Part shown: positions 25,853-35,769 of the stretch, piece after piece
Position numbering within the stretch: the first letter of the stretch is position 1
How the letters are laid out: each line of letters opens with the position of its first letter
Assembly (NCBI RefSeq): GCF_014843355.1
Contig: NZ_CP062137.1
Location: 744,001-808,000, forward strand
Origin: Actinobacillus sp. GY-402
GTDB lineage: Bacteria; Pseudomonadota; Gammaproteobacteria; Enterobacterales; Pasteurellaceae
DNA: 64,000 bases
Direction of reading: 5' to 3'
Notes under the pieces: generated by a model
Database searches by the model: none
Seen by the model: the letters and a program-made list of their open reading frames with translations, nothing else
What the model was told of the DNA's origin: nothing
Program-made: the position numbers and the translations under genes

Positions 25853-28006
25853 ATGAAAAAAGTTATCACGGTTTGTCCGTATTGCGCTTCGGGTTGTAAG
25901 ATCAATTTGTTGGTCGAAAACAACAAAATCGTAGGAGCCGAAGGCGCGAACGGAAGAACCAATGAAGGCGAACTTTGCCTTAAAGGATATTTTGGTTGGG
26001 ACTTTGTTCACGATACTAAAATTTTAACTCCCCGTCTGACTCAACCGATGATTCGCTATAAAAGAGGCGAAGCGTTTACGCCGGTAAGTTGGGACGAAGC
26101 CATTTCTTACACCGCCAAACGCCTTTCTGAAATCAAAGACAAATACGGCAATGAATCCATTATGGTAACGGGTTCTTCCCGCGGACCGGGCAACGAAGTG
26201 AATTATGTGATGCAGAAATTCGCTCGTGCGGTGTTAGGAAATAACAATATCGACTGTTGTGCGCGCGTTTGACACGGCCCTTCTGTAACAGGTCTGCTCA
26301 AATCGGTCGGAAACGGCGCAATGTCTAATTCAATCGTTGAGATTGAAGACACCAAATGTGTATTTATCTTCGGTTATAACGCTTCGACTTCTCACCCGAT
26401 TGTGGCGAGACGGATTAATCACGCCAAAGCAAAAGGTGCGAAAATCATCGTTTGTGACCCGCGTAAAATCGAAACCGCGCGTATTGCGGATATTTATGCG
26501 CCGCTCAATAATGCAAGTAACGTCGCATTTTTAAATGCTATGATGAATGTGATCATTGAAGAAGGCTTGCAAGATCAAAAATTCATTGACGAACACACGG
26601 AAAAGTTCGATGAATTTCGTGAAATCATTCAATCTTACACGCCGGAATCCACTCAACACATCACGGGTATTGAACCTGAAATGTTGCGTGAAATCGCCCG
26701 CACTTACGCTAAAGCGGAAACCGCAACCATTCTTTGGGGCATGGGCGTATGTCAGTTCAAACAGGGTGTAGAAACCGTGCGCGCTCTAGCAAGTCTTGCC
26801 ATGCTGACGGGTAATCTGGGTAAACCGAATGTGGGCGTGAATCCGGTGCGCGGTCAAAATAACGTACAAGGCGCGTGCGACATGGGCGCACTGTTCAACA
26901 CGTTACCGGGCTATCAACGCTTGGATGATCCGGTCGCCATGGCGAAATTCGCCAAAGCATACGGCATTCCCGCGATGAATCCGAAACCGGGTGTTCCGTT
27001 GAGTGAAGTACCGGAAGCCATTATGGAAGATAAAATCAAAGCTTTCTATATTATGGGCGAAGATACTTTGCAAACCGAGCCGGATATCAATGCGGTGAAA
27101 AAAGCCTTCGAAAAAGTAGAATTTCTGATTGTGCAGGATATTTTTATGACGCAAACGGCGGCGGAGGCGGACGTGTTATTGCCGGCGACATCCTGCGCCG
27201 AACACGAAGGGGTGTACAGCGCGGCGGACCGGGGTTTCCAACGTTTCTACAAAGCGGTGGAACCCGTCGGCAATGTGAAAGACGACTGGCAAATCATCAG
27301 CGAAATCGCGACGGCCATGGGTTATCCGATGCACTACAATAACACCAAAGAAATTTGGGATGAATTGCGTTCGTTATGTGATTTGTACAAAGGCGCCACT
27401 TACGAAAAAATGGAAGGGTTAGGTTATATTCAATGGCCTTGTACCGATGAAGGCCCTGAAGATCAGGGCACCAGCTATTTGTATAAAAACCAGATTTTTG
27501 ACCGTCCGAACGGTAAAGCGGAATTTTTCGCCTGCGATTGGGAACCGCCGATGGAATCGTTAACGGAGGAATTCCCGTTGATTCTTTCCACCGTGCGTGA
27601 AGTCGGGCATTATTCCTGCCGTTCCATGACCGGAAACTGCCGCGCATTAGCCGCGCTTGCGGATGAGCCGGGATATGTTCAGATGAACGATCAGGACGCA
27701 AAAGAACTGGGCATTAAAAATCACGATTTGGTTTGGATTTCTTCATCGCGCGGAAAAGTGATTTCCCGTGCGGATGTGAGCAGCCGTACCAATAAAGGCG
27801 CTTGTTACATGACTTATCAATGGTGGATTGGTAAATGTAACGAATTGACCGCGGAACATTTGAATCCGGGTTCCAGAACGCCGGAATACAAATACAGCGC
27901 GGTGCGTATCGATAAAATCGAGGATCAACGTTGGGCGGAACAATATGTTGTTAACGAATACACCAAGTTAAAAACTCGCTTAAAAGAGACCGCACTTGCG
28001 GTTTAA
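25853..28006 (+). CDS. fdhF: Formate dehydrogenase H, selenocysteine-containing
   Basis: One 717-residue gene read through an in-frame TGA at 26270-26272, which encodes selenocysteine 140 (context CCARV-Sec-HGPSVTG), the same position as in E. coli FdhF. The N-terminus holds the 4Fe-4S Cys set (CPYCASGC at 8-15, then ELCLKG) and the rest is a bis-MGD molybdopterin oxidoreductase with NPVRGQNNVQGACDMGAL. It oxidises formate in the formate hydrogenlyase complex at the cytoplasmic side. A SECIS element follows the UGA. Upstream are hycHI and downstream yedEF. Gene finders that stop at TGA will split it in two. The start at 25853 follows an AAGGA site. Confidence 0.97.
26273..26310 (+). promoter_or_regulatory. 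Bacterial SECIS element of fdhF
   Basis: Directly after the UGA, the sequence keeps the E. coli fdhF SECIS features: CACGGCCC on the 5' side, AGGTCT loop region at about 26292-26297 and CGGTCGG on the 3' side. It recruits SelB with selenocysteyl-tRNA. The upper stem pairs less well than the E. coli one (from memory). Confidence 0.85.
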
Positions 28007-28027
28007 CGTTAGTCTTCGGTCGATTAG

Positions 28028-28058
28028 CGGGCGAGCTTTTATGTTCGCCCGTTTTTTT
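28028..28058 (+). terminator. fdhF terminator
   Basis: CGGGCGA (28028-28034) pairs with TCGCCCG (28045-28051), followed by seven T residues. Confidence 0.9.
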
Positions 28059-28098
28059 AACGACGGATTAAGAGCTGTTAATTCATTTATTTAGCTAT

Positions 28099-28126
28099 TT
28101 GCTCCGATTGTAAATTTGGTTATAAT
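28099..28126 (+). promoter_or_regulatory. Promoter of yedEF
   Basis: TTGCTC (28099-28104) and a perfect TATAAT (28121-28126) spaced by 16 bases, giving a leader of about 140 bases before yedE. No riboswitch was recognised in the leader. Confidence 0.6.
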
Positions 28127-28273
28127 CTGGCTGCTTAACCGCATATCATTAATATATCGCAAGTTTTGTGTATAGGAAATGAGCAAATCAAATTGTTTGT
28201 CGCACTCAATTTCAGTTTTTTCATCATATACCTTTCTTGCAAATCGTTAACTTTTCTTAGGATTTAAGAATCT

Positions 28274-29491
28274 ATGTTAGAGATTTGGCAACAATTCAAA
28301 CAAAACTATCTGATTAAATATTGGAATCCCGTCGCTGCCGTAATCGCAGCCGGATTGATTTCCGCCTATTATTTCGGCGTGACCGGCACTTATTGGGCGG
28401 TTACCGGCGAATTTACCCGCTGGGGCGGACACATGCTGCAAGCTTTGGGCGTGGACGTCACGGAATGGAGTTACTACAAAATTATCGGCATGGACGGTAC
28501 GGTGTTTACGCGTATTGACGGCGTGATGATTTTGGGGATGTTTGCCGGCTGTATTTCGGCGGCGCTATGGGCGAATAACATCAAATGGCGCAATCAGCCG
28601 CATAAACGCCGTATTTTTCAGGCGTTGGTCGGCGGTGCGTTGGCGGGATTCGGCGCGCGTCTGGCGATGGGTTGTAATCTGGCTTCATTGTTTACCGGTA
28701 TTCCGCAGTTTTCCGTACACGCTTGGTTTTTTACTATTGCCACCGCGGTAGGAACGTATTTCGGGGTTAAATTTACCCTGTTGCCGATGTTTCGGGTGAA
28801 ATTGCAGCTGAAAAAAGGGGCGGCAAAACTGGATGAAACGGATCCGAAACGGGCGTCCCGTCGTTTTCGGCTTGGTATGCTGGTTTTCTTCGCTTATTTT
28901 ATCGCTTCGCTGTATGTGATGCAGTCTTCCGTCAAATTGGGATTTGCCATGTTGTGCGGACTGGCGTTCGGTTTATTGATTGAGCGGGCACAAATTTGTT
29001 TCACTTCCGCCTTCCGGGATTTGTGGGTAACCGGACGGGCATATATGGCGAAAGCGATCATTTTCGGCATTCTCGCCGGTACCATCGGCGTATTTTCCTA
29101 TATTCAGCTTGGTGTGCCTGCAAAAATCATGTGGGCGGGGCCGAACGCAATTATCGGCGGATTATTGTTCGGCTTCGGCATCGTACTGGCCGGCGGTTGC
29201 GAAACGGGTTGGATGTATCGCTCAATGGAAGGGCAAGTGCATTTTATATGGGTCGGTGTCGGCAATGTGGCCGGTTCGACGCTGCTGGCATATTTATGGG
29301 ACGATATTGCGCCGGTATTGGCACTGGATTATGAAAAACTTAATTTACTGAAAGAATTCGGTCCGGTGGGCGGATTGCTGGTGAATTATGCGTTATTGAT
29401 CGCTTGCCTAATTGCCGTGCTGTGGTGGGAAAAACGTTTCTTAGCCAAAGCAAAAGCCAAAATTGCCAACACATCAATAAATTTAACTTAA
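28274..29491 (+). CDS. yedE: YeeE/YedE-family transporter, selenium-linked (YedE/FdhT-type)
   Basis: A 405-residue inner-membrane protein with about ten helices and the paired Cys motifs of the YeeE/YedE family (MGCNLASLFTG in the first half, LAGGCETGWMYR in the second). Members carry thiosulphate or other sulphur/selenium species. Its linkage to a TusA-like yedF and directly downstream of the selenoenzyme gene fdhF fits the selenium-metabolism subgroup; selenium transport is inferred from context, not shown. Confidence 0.87.
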   Translation: MLEIWQQFKQNYLIKYWNPVAAVIAAGLISAYYFGVTGTYWAVTGEFTRWGGHMLQALGVDVTEWSYYKIIGMDGTVFTRIDGVMILGMFAGCISAALWANNIKWRNQPHKRRIFQALVGGALAGFGARLAMGCNLASLFTGIPQFSVHAWFFTIATAVGTYFGVKFTLLPMFRVKLQLKKGAAKLDETDPKRASRRFRLGMLVFFAYFIASLYVMQSSVKLGFAMLCGLAFGLLIERAQICFTSAFRDLWVTGRAYMAKAIIFGILAGTIGVFSYIQLGVPAKIMWAGPNAIIGGLLFGFGIVLAGGCETGWMYRSMEGQVHFIWVGVGNVAGSTLLAYLWDDIAPVLALDYEKLNLLKEFGPVGGLLVNYALLIACLIAVLWWEKRFLAKAKAKIANTSINLT

Positions 29492-29509
29492 CCGAGAGGA
29501 GAACTTACT

Positions 29510-29779
29510 ATGGCGTTTACCGTTGTACAGAAATTGGATAAAGATCCGCGGGAGATTACTCCTGATTACACGTTGGACACTTTGGGCGAACCTTGTCCTT
29601 ATCCGGCAATCGTCATGCTGGAAACCATGCCGCAATTGCAAAAAGGCGAAATTCTGGAATTGCTAAGCGATTGCGCTCAATCGATCAATAATATTCCGAT
29701 CGATACTAAAAATCACGGCTATACCTTACTGAGCGTGGAACAGGACGGCACGAAATTACGTTACTTGATCCAGCGCTAA
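29510..29779 (+). CDS. yedF: TusA-family sulphurtransferase-like protein YedF
   Basis: An 89-residue small carrier with the TusA-fold signature CPYP (LDTLGEPCPYPAIVMLE) whose Cys carries persulphide or selenide. It begins 18 bases after yedE behind a GAGAGGAG site, so the two form an operon. YedF-type proteins co-occur with selenium use. A role in delivering selenium towards selenophosphate synthesis is a family-based inference. Confidence 0.88.
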   Translation: MAFTVVQKLDKDPREITPDYTLDTLGEPCPYPAIVMLETMPQLQKGEILELLSDCAQSINNIPIDTKNHGYTLLSVEQDGTKLRYLIQR

Positions 29780-29828
29780 ACAAATCGGAGAGCGGATTAT
29801 AGGTTTTCACCTTGGCTGTCTATCAAGG

Positions 29829-30170
29829 CTATTTGACGGCCATTTCCTTAATTCGGAATTCGGTGCCGCTTTGGCGTTGCAAATGTACGCCTTGACAACG
29901 CGGGCAGCAATCCTGATAAGCCGTGACTTCCACTTCCTGCTGGCATTGCCAGCACCATGCGCGCACGGGAAGATGAACGAAATGCAGGCGGCAATGCTCG
30001 GCAACCGTATCTTTGCGCATAATTTCAAAGCAAAATTCCAACGCACTTTGTTCCACGCAGGATAACGCGCCGATTTCCAGCCAAATATCCGTAACTTCAC
30101 GAAAACCGTGCTGCCGGTGTTGTTGCTCGATAATTTCCATGATGTTTTGAGTAAGAGACATTTCGTGCAT
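29829..30170 (-). CDS. hypA: Hydrogenase nickel-insertion protein HypA
   Basis: A 113-residue nickel chaperone with the N-terminal Ni-binding MHEMSL and a zinc ribbon of two CxxC pairs (CWQC at about 73-76, CCPRC at about 88-92). It inserts nickel into the hydrogenase large subunit with HypB. It stands apart from hypBDE (44.3 kb), on the opposite strand to yedEF and after lysS. An AAGGAG site precedes the start. Confidence 0.93.
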   Translation of the reverse strand: MHEMSLTQNIMEIIEQQHRQHGFREVTDIWLEIGALSCVEQSALEFCFEIMRKDTVAEHCRLHFVHLPVRAWCWQCQQEVEVTAYQDCCPRCQGVHLQRQSGTEFRIKEMAVK

Positions 30171-30181
30171 AAAATCTCCTT

Positions 30182-30222
30182 AAAATCGCCCGCACTTTTT
30201 GTATAAAGTGCGGGCGATTTTT
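30182..30222. terminator. Uptake-signal-like hairpin between lysS and hypA
   Basis: A 17-bp perfect stem, AAAATCGCCCGCACTTT against AAAGTGCGGGCGATTTT, with a six-base loop. It is built on the near-signal AAGTGCGGG and is oriented to end lysS transcription. Confidence 0.75.
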
Positions 30223-30233
30223 GATGAGTTTTT

Positions 30234-31745
30234 TTATCCTTTGTGCTTCATCGCCGGGAATAAAATGACATCACGAATGGACGGCGCGTTGGCGAAAAGC
30301 ATGGCCAGGCGGTCGATTCCCAAGCCTTCGCCCGCCGTTGGCGGCAGACCGTGTTCCAGTGCGGTTACGAAGTCGTCGTCTTTGAACATGGCTTCATCGT
30401 CGCCCGCATCTTTCGCCGCTACTTGCGCGTCGAAACGTTCCGCCTGATCTTCCGCATCGTTTAATTCCGAAAAGCCGTTACCGATTTCGCGACCGCCGAT
30501 AAATAATTCGAAACGATCGGTCACCTCCGGATTTTCGTCGTTACGACGCGCCAGAGGCGAAATTTCCGCCGGATGCGCCGTTAAGAAAGTCGGTTGAATC
30601 AAATGATGTTCTGCCACTTCTTCAAAAATCGCATTGACGATCGAACCTAATCCCCAGGATTTCTGGATTTCGATGCCGAGTTTGGTCGCCGCCGCTTTGG
30701 CGCGCTCGAAATTGTATAAATCTTCTTTGACGATACCTTTTTCCGCGCCGTATTTGAGTACGGCATCGTGCATGGTGATGCGTTCGAAAGGTTTGCCGAA
30801 ATCGAATTCGTATTCGCCGTAAGGCACGATTGTGGTGCCTAAAATATCAACGGCTAATTTGCGTAATAATTCTTCGGTGTTATCCATTAAATCGTGGTAA
30901 TCCGCATAGGCCTGATAGTATTCGATCATGGTGAATTCAGGGTTATGACGTACGGAAACTCCTTCGTTGCGGAAGTTGCGGTTAAGTTCGAACACCCGTT
31001 CAAAACCGCCCACCACTAAACGTTTTAAGTAAAGTTCCGGGGCGATACGCAAGTACATATTGATGTCCAGCGCGTTATGGTGCGTCACGAACGGACGCGC
31101 CGCCGCACCGCCCGGAATCACTTGCAGCATCGGGGTTTCCACTTCGATAAAGCCTTTACCGATGAAGTATTCGCGAATGCCTGCGATGACTTTTGAACGA
31201 ATCACAAAAGTGCGGCGGGATTCTTCGTTAGAAATTAAGTCCAGATAGCGTTGGCGATAGCGGGTTTCCTGGTCGCTTAAGCCGTGGAATTTATCCGGCA
31301 ACGGGCGAAGGGCTTTGGTTAATAATTGTACTTCATGCGCTTTTACGGTGAGTTCGTTGGTTTTGGTTTTGAATAAGGTACCTTTGATTCCCACAATGTC
31401 GCCTAAGTCCCAGTTTTTTACATCTTCCGCATAAACGCCTTCGGGGAGGTTGTCACGGGCCACATAAAGCTGGATTTTACCGCTCATATCCTGAATAGTG
31501 ATGAATGTGGCTTTGCCCATGGTACGACGGGTCATAATACGACCGGCAACGGCGACATGAAGATCTTTTTCTTTTAATTGTTCGCCGTCCGTTTCATCGT
31601 ATTGGTTATGTAAATCCTGCGCTAGCGCATCACGGCGGAAAGTGTTCGGAAAGGCGTTACCTTTGGCGCGCAATGCCGCCAATTTTTCGCGACGGACCGC
31701 CATTTCACCGTGAAAATCTAATTCTGTATTTTGTTGTTCTGACAT
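30234..31745 (-). CDS. lysS: Lysyl-tRNA synthetase (class II)
   Basis: A 503-residue class II synthetase that charges tRNA-Lys. It has the N-terminal OB-fold anticodon domain (about 60-150) and the catalytic core with motif 2 region [19 protein letters not shown] and motif 3 [11 protein letters not shown] near the end. Length is that of E. coli LysS. It follows prfB on the same strand with a 107-base gap, the classic prfB-lysS pair. Confidence 0.97.
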   Translation of the reverse strand: MSEQQNTELDFHGEMAVRREKLAALRAKGNAFPNTFRRDALAQDLHNQYDETDGEQLKEKDLHVAVAGRIMTRRTMGKATFITIQDMSGKIQLYVARDNLPEGVYAEDVKNWDLGDIVGIKGTLFKTKTNELTVKAHEVQLLTKALRPLPDKFHGLSDQETRYRQRYLDLISNEESRRTFVIRSKVIAGIREYFIGKGFIEVETPMLQVIPGGAAARPFVTHHNALDINMYLRIAPELYLKRLVVGGFERVFELNRNFRNEGVSVRHNPEFTMIEYYQAYADYHDLMDNTEELLRKLAVDILGTTIVPYGEYEFDFGKPFERITMHDAVLKYGAEKGIVKEDLYNFERAKAAATKLGIEIQKSWGLGSIVNAIFEEVAEHHLIQPTFLTAHPAEISPLARRNDENPEVTDRFELFIGGREIGNGFSELNDAEDQAERFDAQVAAKDAGDDEAMFKDDDFVTALEHGLPPTAGEGLGIDRLAMLFANAPSIRDVILFPAMKHKG

Positions 31746-31852
31746 TTTTGGTTACCTTGTATTGATAGCGGGCTTGCCGCCCCGCCGTTTACATTTTTTA
31801 AATATTTGATCGAATTGAGATAGAGTAGTGGGCGGATTGATCCGCCCTGCGG

Positions 31853-32951
31853 CTACAAGCCCGCTTTCAAACTGGCTTCGATGAAACGATCCAAATCGCC
31901 GTCCAACACCGCTTGAGTATTGCGATTTTCTACGCCCGTACGCAAATCCTTTATGCGGGAATCGTCCAGCACGTAAGAACGGATTTGGCTGCCCCAGCCG
32001 ATGTCGGATTTAGAATCTTCCAGGGCTTGTTTATCGGCGTTTTTCTTTTGCAATTCCATTTCGTACAGTTTGGCTTTCAACTGTTTCATACATTGATCTT
32101 TGTTTTTGTGCTGAGAACGATCGTTTTGACATTGCACCACAATACCGCTTGGAATATGGGTAATTCGCACCGCACTTTCGGTTCGGTTGACGTGCTGACC
32201 GCCGGCGCCGGAGGCGCGATATACGTCGATACGCAAATCCGCGGGATTGATTTCGATATCAATATCATCGTCAATTTCGGGATAAACGAAAGCCGCCGCA
32301 AAAGAAGTATGGCGTCGATTGTTGCTGTCAAACGGCGATTTACGCACTAAACGGTGAATACCCGTTTCGGTGCGCAGCCAGCCGAACGCATATTCGCCCG
32401 ATATTTTCACCGTCGCGGATTTTAACCCCGCCACGTCGCCGTCGGACACTTCCATCAATTCGGTTTTAAAGCCTTTGCTTTCCGCCCAGCGCAAGTACAT
32501 CCGCAACAACATTTCCGTCCAGTCCTGCGCTTCCGTACCGCCGGAGCCCGCCTGCAGATCCACGTAACAATCGCAGGCGTCATGCTCGCCGCTGAACATG
32601 CGACGGAATTCTAATTTGGCTAACTGTTGTTCCAATTCGTCTAATTCGGCGACGGCTTCGTTAAAGGTTTCTTCATCTTCGCCTTCAACGGCTAACTCCA
32701 ACAGACCGTCCACATCTTCCAGCCCTTGATCGAGCTTTTTAATGGTATCCACAACCGCTTCTAAGGAAGAACGTTCCTTACCCAAAGCCTGCGCTTTTTC
32801 CGGCTCGTTCCATACATCCGGTTGTTCCAGTTCGGCATTGACTTCCTCTAAACGTTCGACTTTAGCGTCGAAGTCAAAGATACCCCCTAAGCACATCGGT
32901 GCGGGAGGCTAAGTCTGCAATTTTGTGTTTTACAGGATTAATTTCAAACAT
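31853..32951 (-). CDS. prfB: Peptide chain release factor 2, programmed +1 frameshift
   Basis: Terminates translation at UGA and UAA. The gene starts at ATG 32951 ([20 protein letters not shown]) and reads 25 codons to an in-frame TGA at 32874-32876; a +1 shift at CTT-TGA-C, helped by an upstream AGGGGG pseudo-Shine-Dalgarno, continues into the main frame. The full product is 365 residues with the stop-recognition SPF motif and the catalytic GGQ in [13 protein letters not shown]. The autoregulatory frameshift is the same as in E. coli. Annotators often miss the first 25 codons. Confidence 0.96.
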
Positions 32952-33129
32952 TGTCTTGATTTCACTGAGAAAAATAAGGCGTGATTATAGGCTATTTCAG
33001 GCGTTTTTTCTACACTGTTTGTGGTTTAAATCGCGGATATTGATGAATCTTTCCTTGTACAATTATGCAATCCCGTTATAATTCGGGAATTTATTCAGGC
33101 GGATTCAGGCACAAAACAGGAAACGAATC

Positions 33130-33819
33130 ATGGGAAAAACTTCATTTTTTTTGACCGCACTTTCGGCGGTGACGCTGTCCGTCAATGCGATGGCGGACGA
33201 CGCGGCAATTCACAAAAATCTGAAAAAATTAGGCGCGAAACAAATTGAGATTAAACCTTCGCCGATCAAAGGGTTAAAAGCCGTAAATACGGAAGAAGGA
33301 ATGTTATACGTCAGCGAAGACGGCAAATACGTATTGCAGGGAAAATTGTTCGAATTAACCGATAAAGGACCGGTGGACGTGACGGCGAAATCCCTGATGG
33401 GTACGCTGGAAAGCTACAAAAACAGCATGATTGTTTATCCGGCTAAACAGGAAAAACACGTGGTGACGGTTTTTTTCGACACGTCATGCGTATATTGTCG
33501 CAAAATGCATGAACAGGTTAAAGAATACAATGACTTAGGCATTACCGTCCGTTATTTGGCGTTCCCGCGCGGCGGCATGGATGAAAACGCGCACAGAATG
33601 GAAGCGGTTTTTACCGCGCCGGATAAGATTCAGGCGTTTAATGACGCAGAAAACGGTAATTTTCCTAAACAGCTGAAAATGCCGGATGTGGTGAAAAAGC
33701 ATTATGAGTTGGGCGTGAAAATGGGCGTACGCGGTACGCCGAGTATCGTTACCGCAAGCGGCGAATTAATCGGGGGATATTTGCCGCCCGCGCAGTTGCT
33801 GGCGGCACTGAAAGAATAG
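33130..33819 (+). CDS. dsbC: Thiol:disulfide isomerase DsbC
   Basis: A 229-residue periplasmic isomerase. Signal peptide MGKTSFFLTALSAVTLSVNA (cleaved near AMA), N-terminal dimer domain (about 25-85), then a thioredoxin domain with active site CVYC in FDTSCVYCRKMH at about 120-123 and cis-Pro loop RGTPSIV. A Hin-type uptake signal is embedded in the signal-peptide codons (LTAL). It precedes recJ, as in Haemophilus and E. coli. Confidence 0.95.
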   Translation: MGKTSFFLTALSAVTLSVNAMADDAAIHKNLKKLGAKQIEIKPSPIKGLKAVNTEEGMLYVSEDGKYVLQGKLFELTDKGPVDVTAKSLMGTLESYKNSMIVYPAKQEKHVVTVFFDTSCVYCRKMHEQVKEYNDLGITVRYLAFPRGGMDENAHRMEAVFTAPDKIQAFNDAENGNFPKQLKMPDVVKKHYELGVKMGVRGTPSIVTASGELIGGYLPPAQLLAALKE

Positions 33820-33836
33820 CCCTTACCGCCTTTGGC

Positions 33837-34004
33837 TTGAAAAAAAGTCAGCACCGCCTATAATGGGCGAGAGACAGTTCTTTTTTGCTGTGGTATGAAA
33901 GGGAAGGTTTTTCCGTTTGATAAAATTTCGGCGGAACAATCTTAGGTATGCAGCATTGTGAATAGAAGATTGAGAAAAGCTGTTGGATTCAACGGCTTTT
34001 TGTT
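33837..34004 (+). ncRNA. Candidate small RNA between dsbC and recJ
   Basis: A strong promoter (TTGAAA 33837-33842, TATAAT 33859-33864, 16-base spacer) is followed about 110 bases later by an intrinsic terminator (AAAAGCTGTTG...CAACGGCTTTTTG, 33975-34003). The predicted transcript is about 135 nt, starting near 33870, with no open reading frame of note. It lies in the 204-base gap before recJ. It matches no small RNA that I recognise. It could instead be a leader or attenuator for recJ, whose start is 20 bases after the terminator. Confidence 0.5.
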
Positions 34005-34023
34005 TTAAGAGTTATAACCATTC

Positions 34024-35766
34024 GTGAAAAAAATTATTCAACGACGTCCATTGCCGAACGGGATATCCGTTTGTAGCGATCCTTTGCTGGATCGGCTTTA
34101 CCGTTCCCGTCATATCCAAAACGCACAAGAATTGGACCGCACTTTAGCCTCTATGCTGAACCCGAATTTGCTGTCCGGCATGGAAAGTGCGGTCAATTTA
34201 TTAACAGAATTTCAACAACGCAAGATTGTGATTGTCGGTGATTTCGATGCCGACGGCGCCACCAGTACGGCATTGACGGTATTGGCTTTGCGCAGTCTGG
34301 GTTTCGCCGATGTTCATTTTTTAATTCCAAACCGTTTTGAACAAGGCTACGGGCTCAGTGTTGCGGTGGCGGAAATGGCGGTGCGACAGGGCGCCGAATT
34401 GGTTATTACCGTGGATAACGGCGTGTCTTCCCATGAAGGCGTGGATTATTTAAAACGGCACGGCGTAAAAGTGCTGATAACCGATCACCATTTACCGCCG
34501 GAAACTTTGCCCGCCGCCGATGTGATTGTGAATCCGAATCTGAACGGTTGCACATTTCCGTCTAAATCGCTGGCGGGTGTCGGCGTGGCGTTTTATGTCA
34601 TGCTGGCGTTGCGCACTAAGTTACGGGAAATGGGACAATTTGATAGCAAAACTCAGCCGAATTTCACGGAACTTCTGGATATTGTGGCATTGGGCACTAT
34701 CGCCGATGTGGTGCCGTTGGATCAGAATAACCGCATTTTAGCCTATCAAGGCTTGGCCAGAATTCGGGCGCAACGTTGTCGTTACGGCATTCAGGCATTG
34801 GTGGAAGTGGCGAATAAAGACATCCGTCAACTGACGGCCGGTGATTTGGGCTATTCCATTGCTCCGCGCTTAAATGCGGCGGGACGGTTAGATAATATGT
34901 CCATCGGTGTCGAATTATTGCTGGCGGACTCCATGGAACAGGCGCGCGCTTTGGCGTTAGAGCTGGACGATTTAAATCAAACCCGCAAAGAAATCGAGCA
35001 AGGCATGAAGCAGGAAGCGCTGGATATTTGCCGAAATCTGACCGCACTTCGGCAGGAATTACCGCTTGGTGTCGTGCTGTATCAGGCGGATTGGCATCAG
35101 GGAGTATTGGGGATTCTGGCTTCGCGTATTAAAGATCAGTTTCACCGTCCCGTGATTGCTTTCGCGCAGGATAGCGACGGCGTATTGAAAGGCTCCGCCC
35201 GATCGGTGGACGGCGTGCATATGCGAGATTTGCTTGAACGCGTTCACAGTCGCCATCCCGATATGCTTCTGAAATTCGGCGGACATGCCATGGCGGCGGG
35301 ATTAAGCATTCGCGAACCGTTATTTGAGCGCTTCCAGCAGGTTTTCAATGAAGTCGTGACAGAATGGCTCGGCGATGACGAACTAAAAGGTACGCTGTGG
35401 ACGGACGGTGAATTAACGCCGCCGCAATTGAGTATCCAAACCGCCGAAATATTGCGTGCCGCCGGCCCTTGGGGACAGGCTTTTCCGGAACCGGTGTTTG
35501 ACGGTGAATTTAAAATTCTCCAGCAACGGCTGGTAGGGGAGCGGCATCTCAAAATGTTGGTGGAACCTGCGCAAGGCGGGCAATTATTGGACGCCATTGC
35601 CTTTAATATCGATACTCGCAGTTATCCCGACCTTTCGGTGCATGCGGCAAAATTGGTTTATAAATTGGATATTAACGAATTCCGCGGTAATCGCGACGTG
35701 CAGTTGCTGGTGGATTATATCGAACCCGTGGCGAATGAGTTTAACGGAGCAAATCAGGCGAAATAA
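34024..35766 (+). CDS. recJ: Single-stranded-DNA-specific exonuclease RecJ
   Basis: A 580-residue 5'-3' exonuclease of the DHH family used in recombination and mismatch repair. Motifs: VGDFDADGATST at about 76, ITVDNGVSSHEG at about 133, ITDHHLPP at about 155 and, in the DHHA1 part, GGHAMAAGLSI at about 419. The start is GTG 34024; upstream is the terminator of a candidate small RNA. It is followed after 3 bases by a DsbA-like gene. Confidence 0.96.
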   Translation: MKKIIQRRPLPNGISVCSDPLLDRLYRSRHIQNAQELDRTLASMLNPNLLSGMESAVNLLTEFQQRKIVIVGDFDADGATSTALTVLALRSLGFADVHFLIPNRFEQGYGLSVAVAEMAVRQGAELVITVDNGVSSHEGVDYLKRHGVKVLITDHHLPPETLPAADVIVNPNLNGCTFPSKSLAGVGVAFYVMLALRTKLREMGQFDSKTQPNFTELLDIVALGTIADVVPLDQNNRILAYQGLARIRAQRCRYGIQALVEVANKDIRQLTAGDLGYSIAPRLNAAGRLDNMSIGVELLLADSMEQARALALELDDLNQTRKEIEQGMKQEALDICRNLTALRQELPLGVVLYQADWHQGVLGILASRIKDQFHRPVIAFAQDSDGVLKGSARSVDGVHMRDLLERVHSRHPDMLLKFGGHAMAAGLSIREPLFERFQQVFNEVVTEWLGDDELKGTLWTDGELTPPQLSIQTAEILRAAGPWGQAFPEPVFDGEFKILQQRLVGERHLKMLVEPAQGGQLLDAIAFNIDTRSYPDLSVHAAKLVYKLDINEFRGNRDVQLLVDYIEPVANEFNGANQAK

Positions 35767-35769
35767 ACG

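Noticed and set aside
26270-26272. Stop codon splitting fdhF into two genes
   Set aside because: The TGA is in the conserved Sec position with a SECIS element behind it and both halves align to one FdhF, so it is a selenocysteine codon and not a pseudogene.
32874-32876. In-frame stop at the start of prfB
   Set aside because: This is the standard autoregulatory +1 frameshift site with AGGGGG and CTTTGAC, not a mutation.
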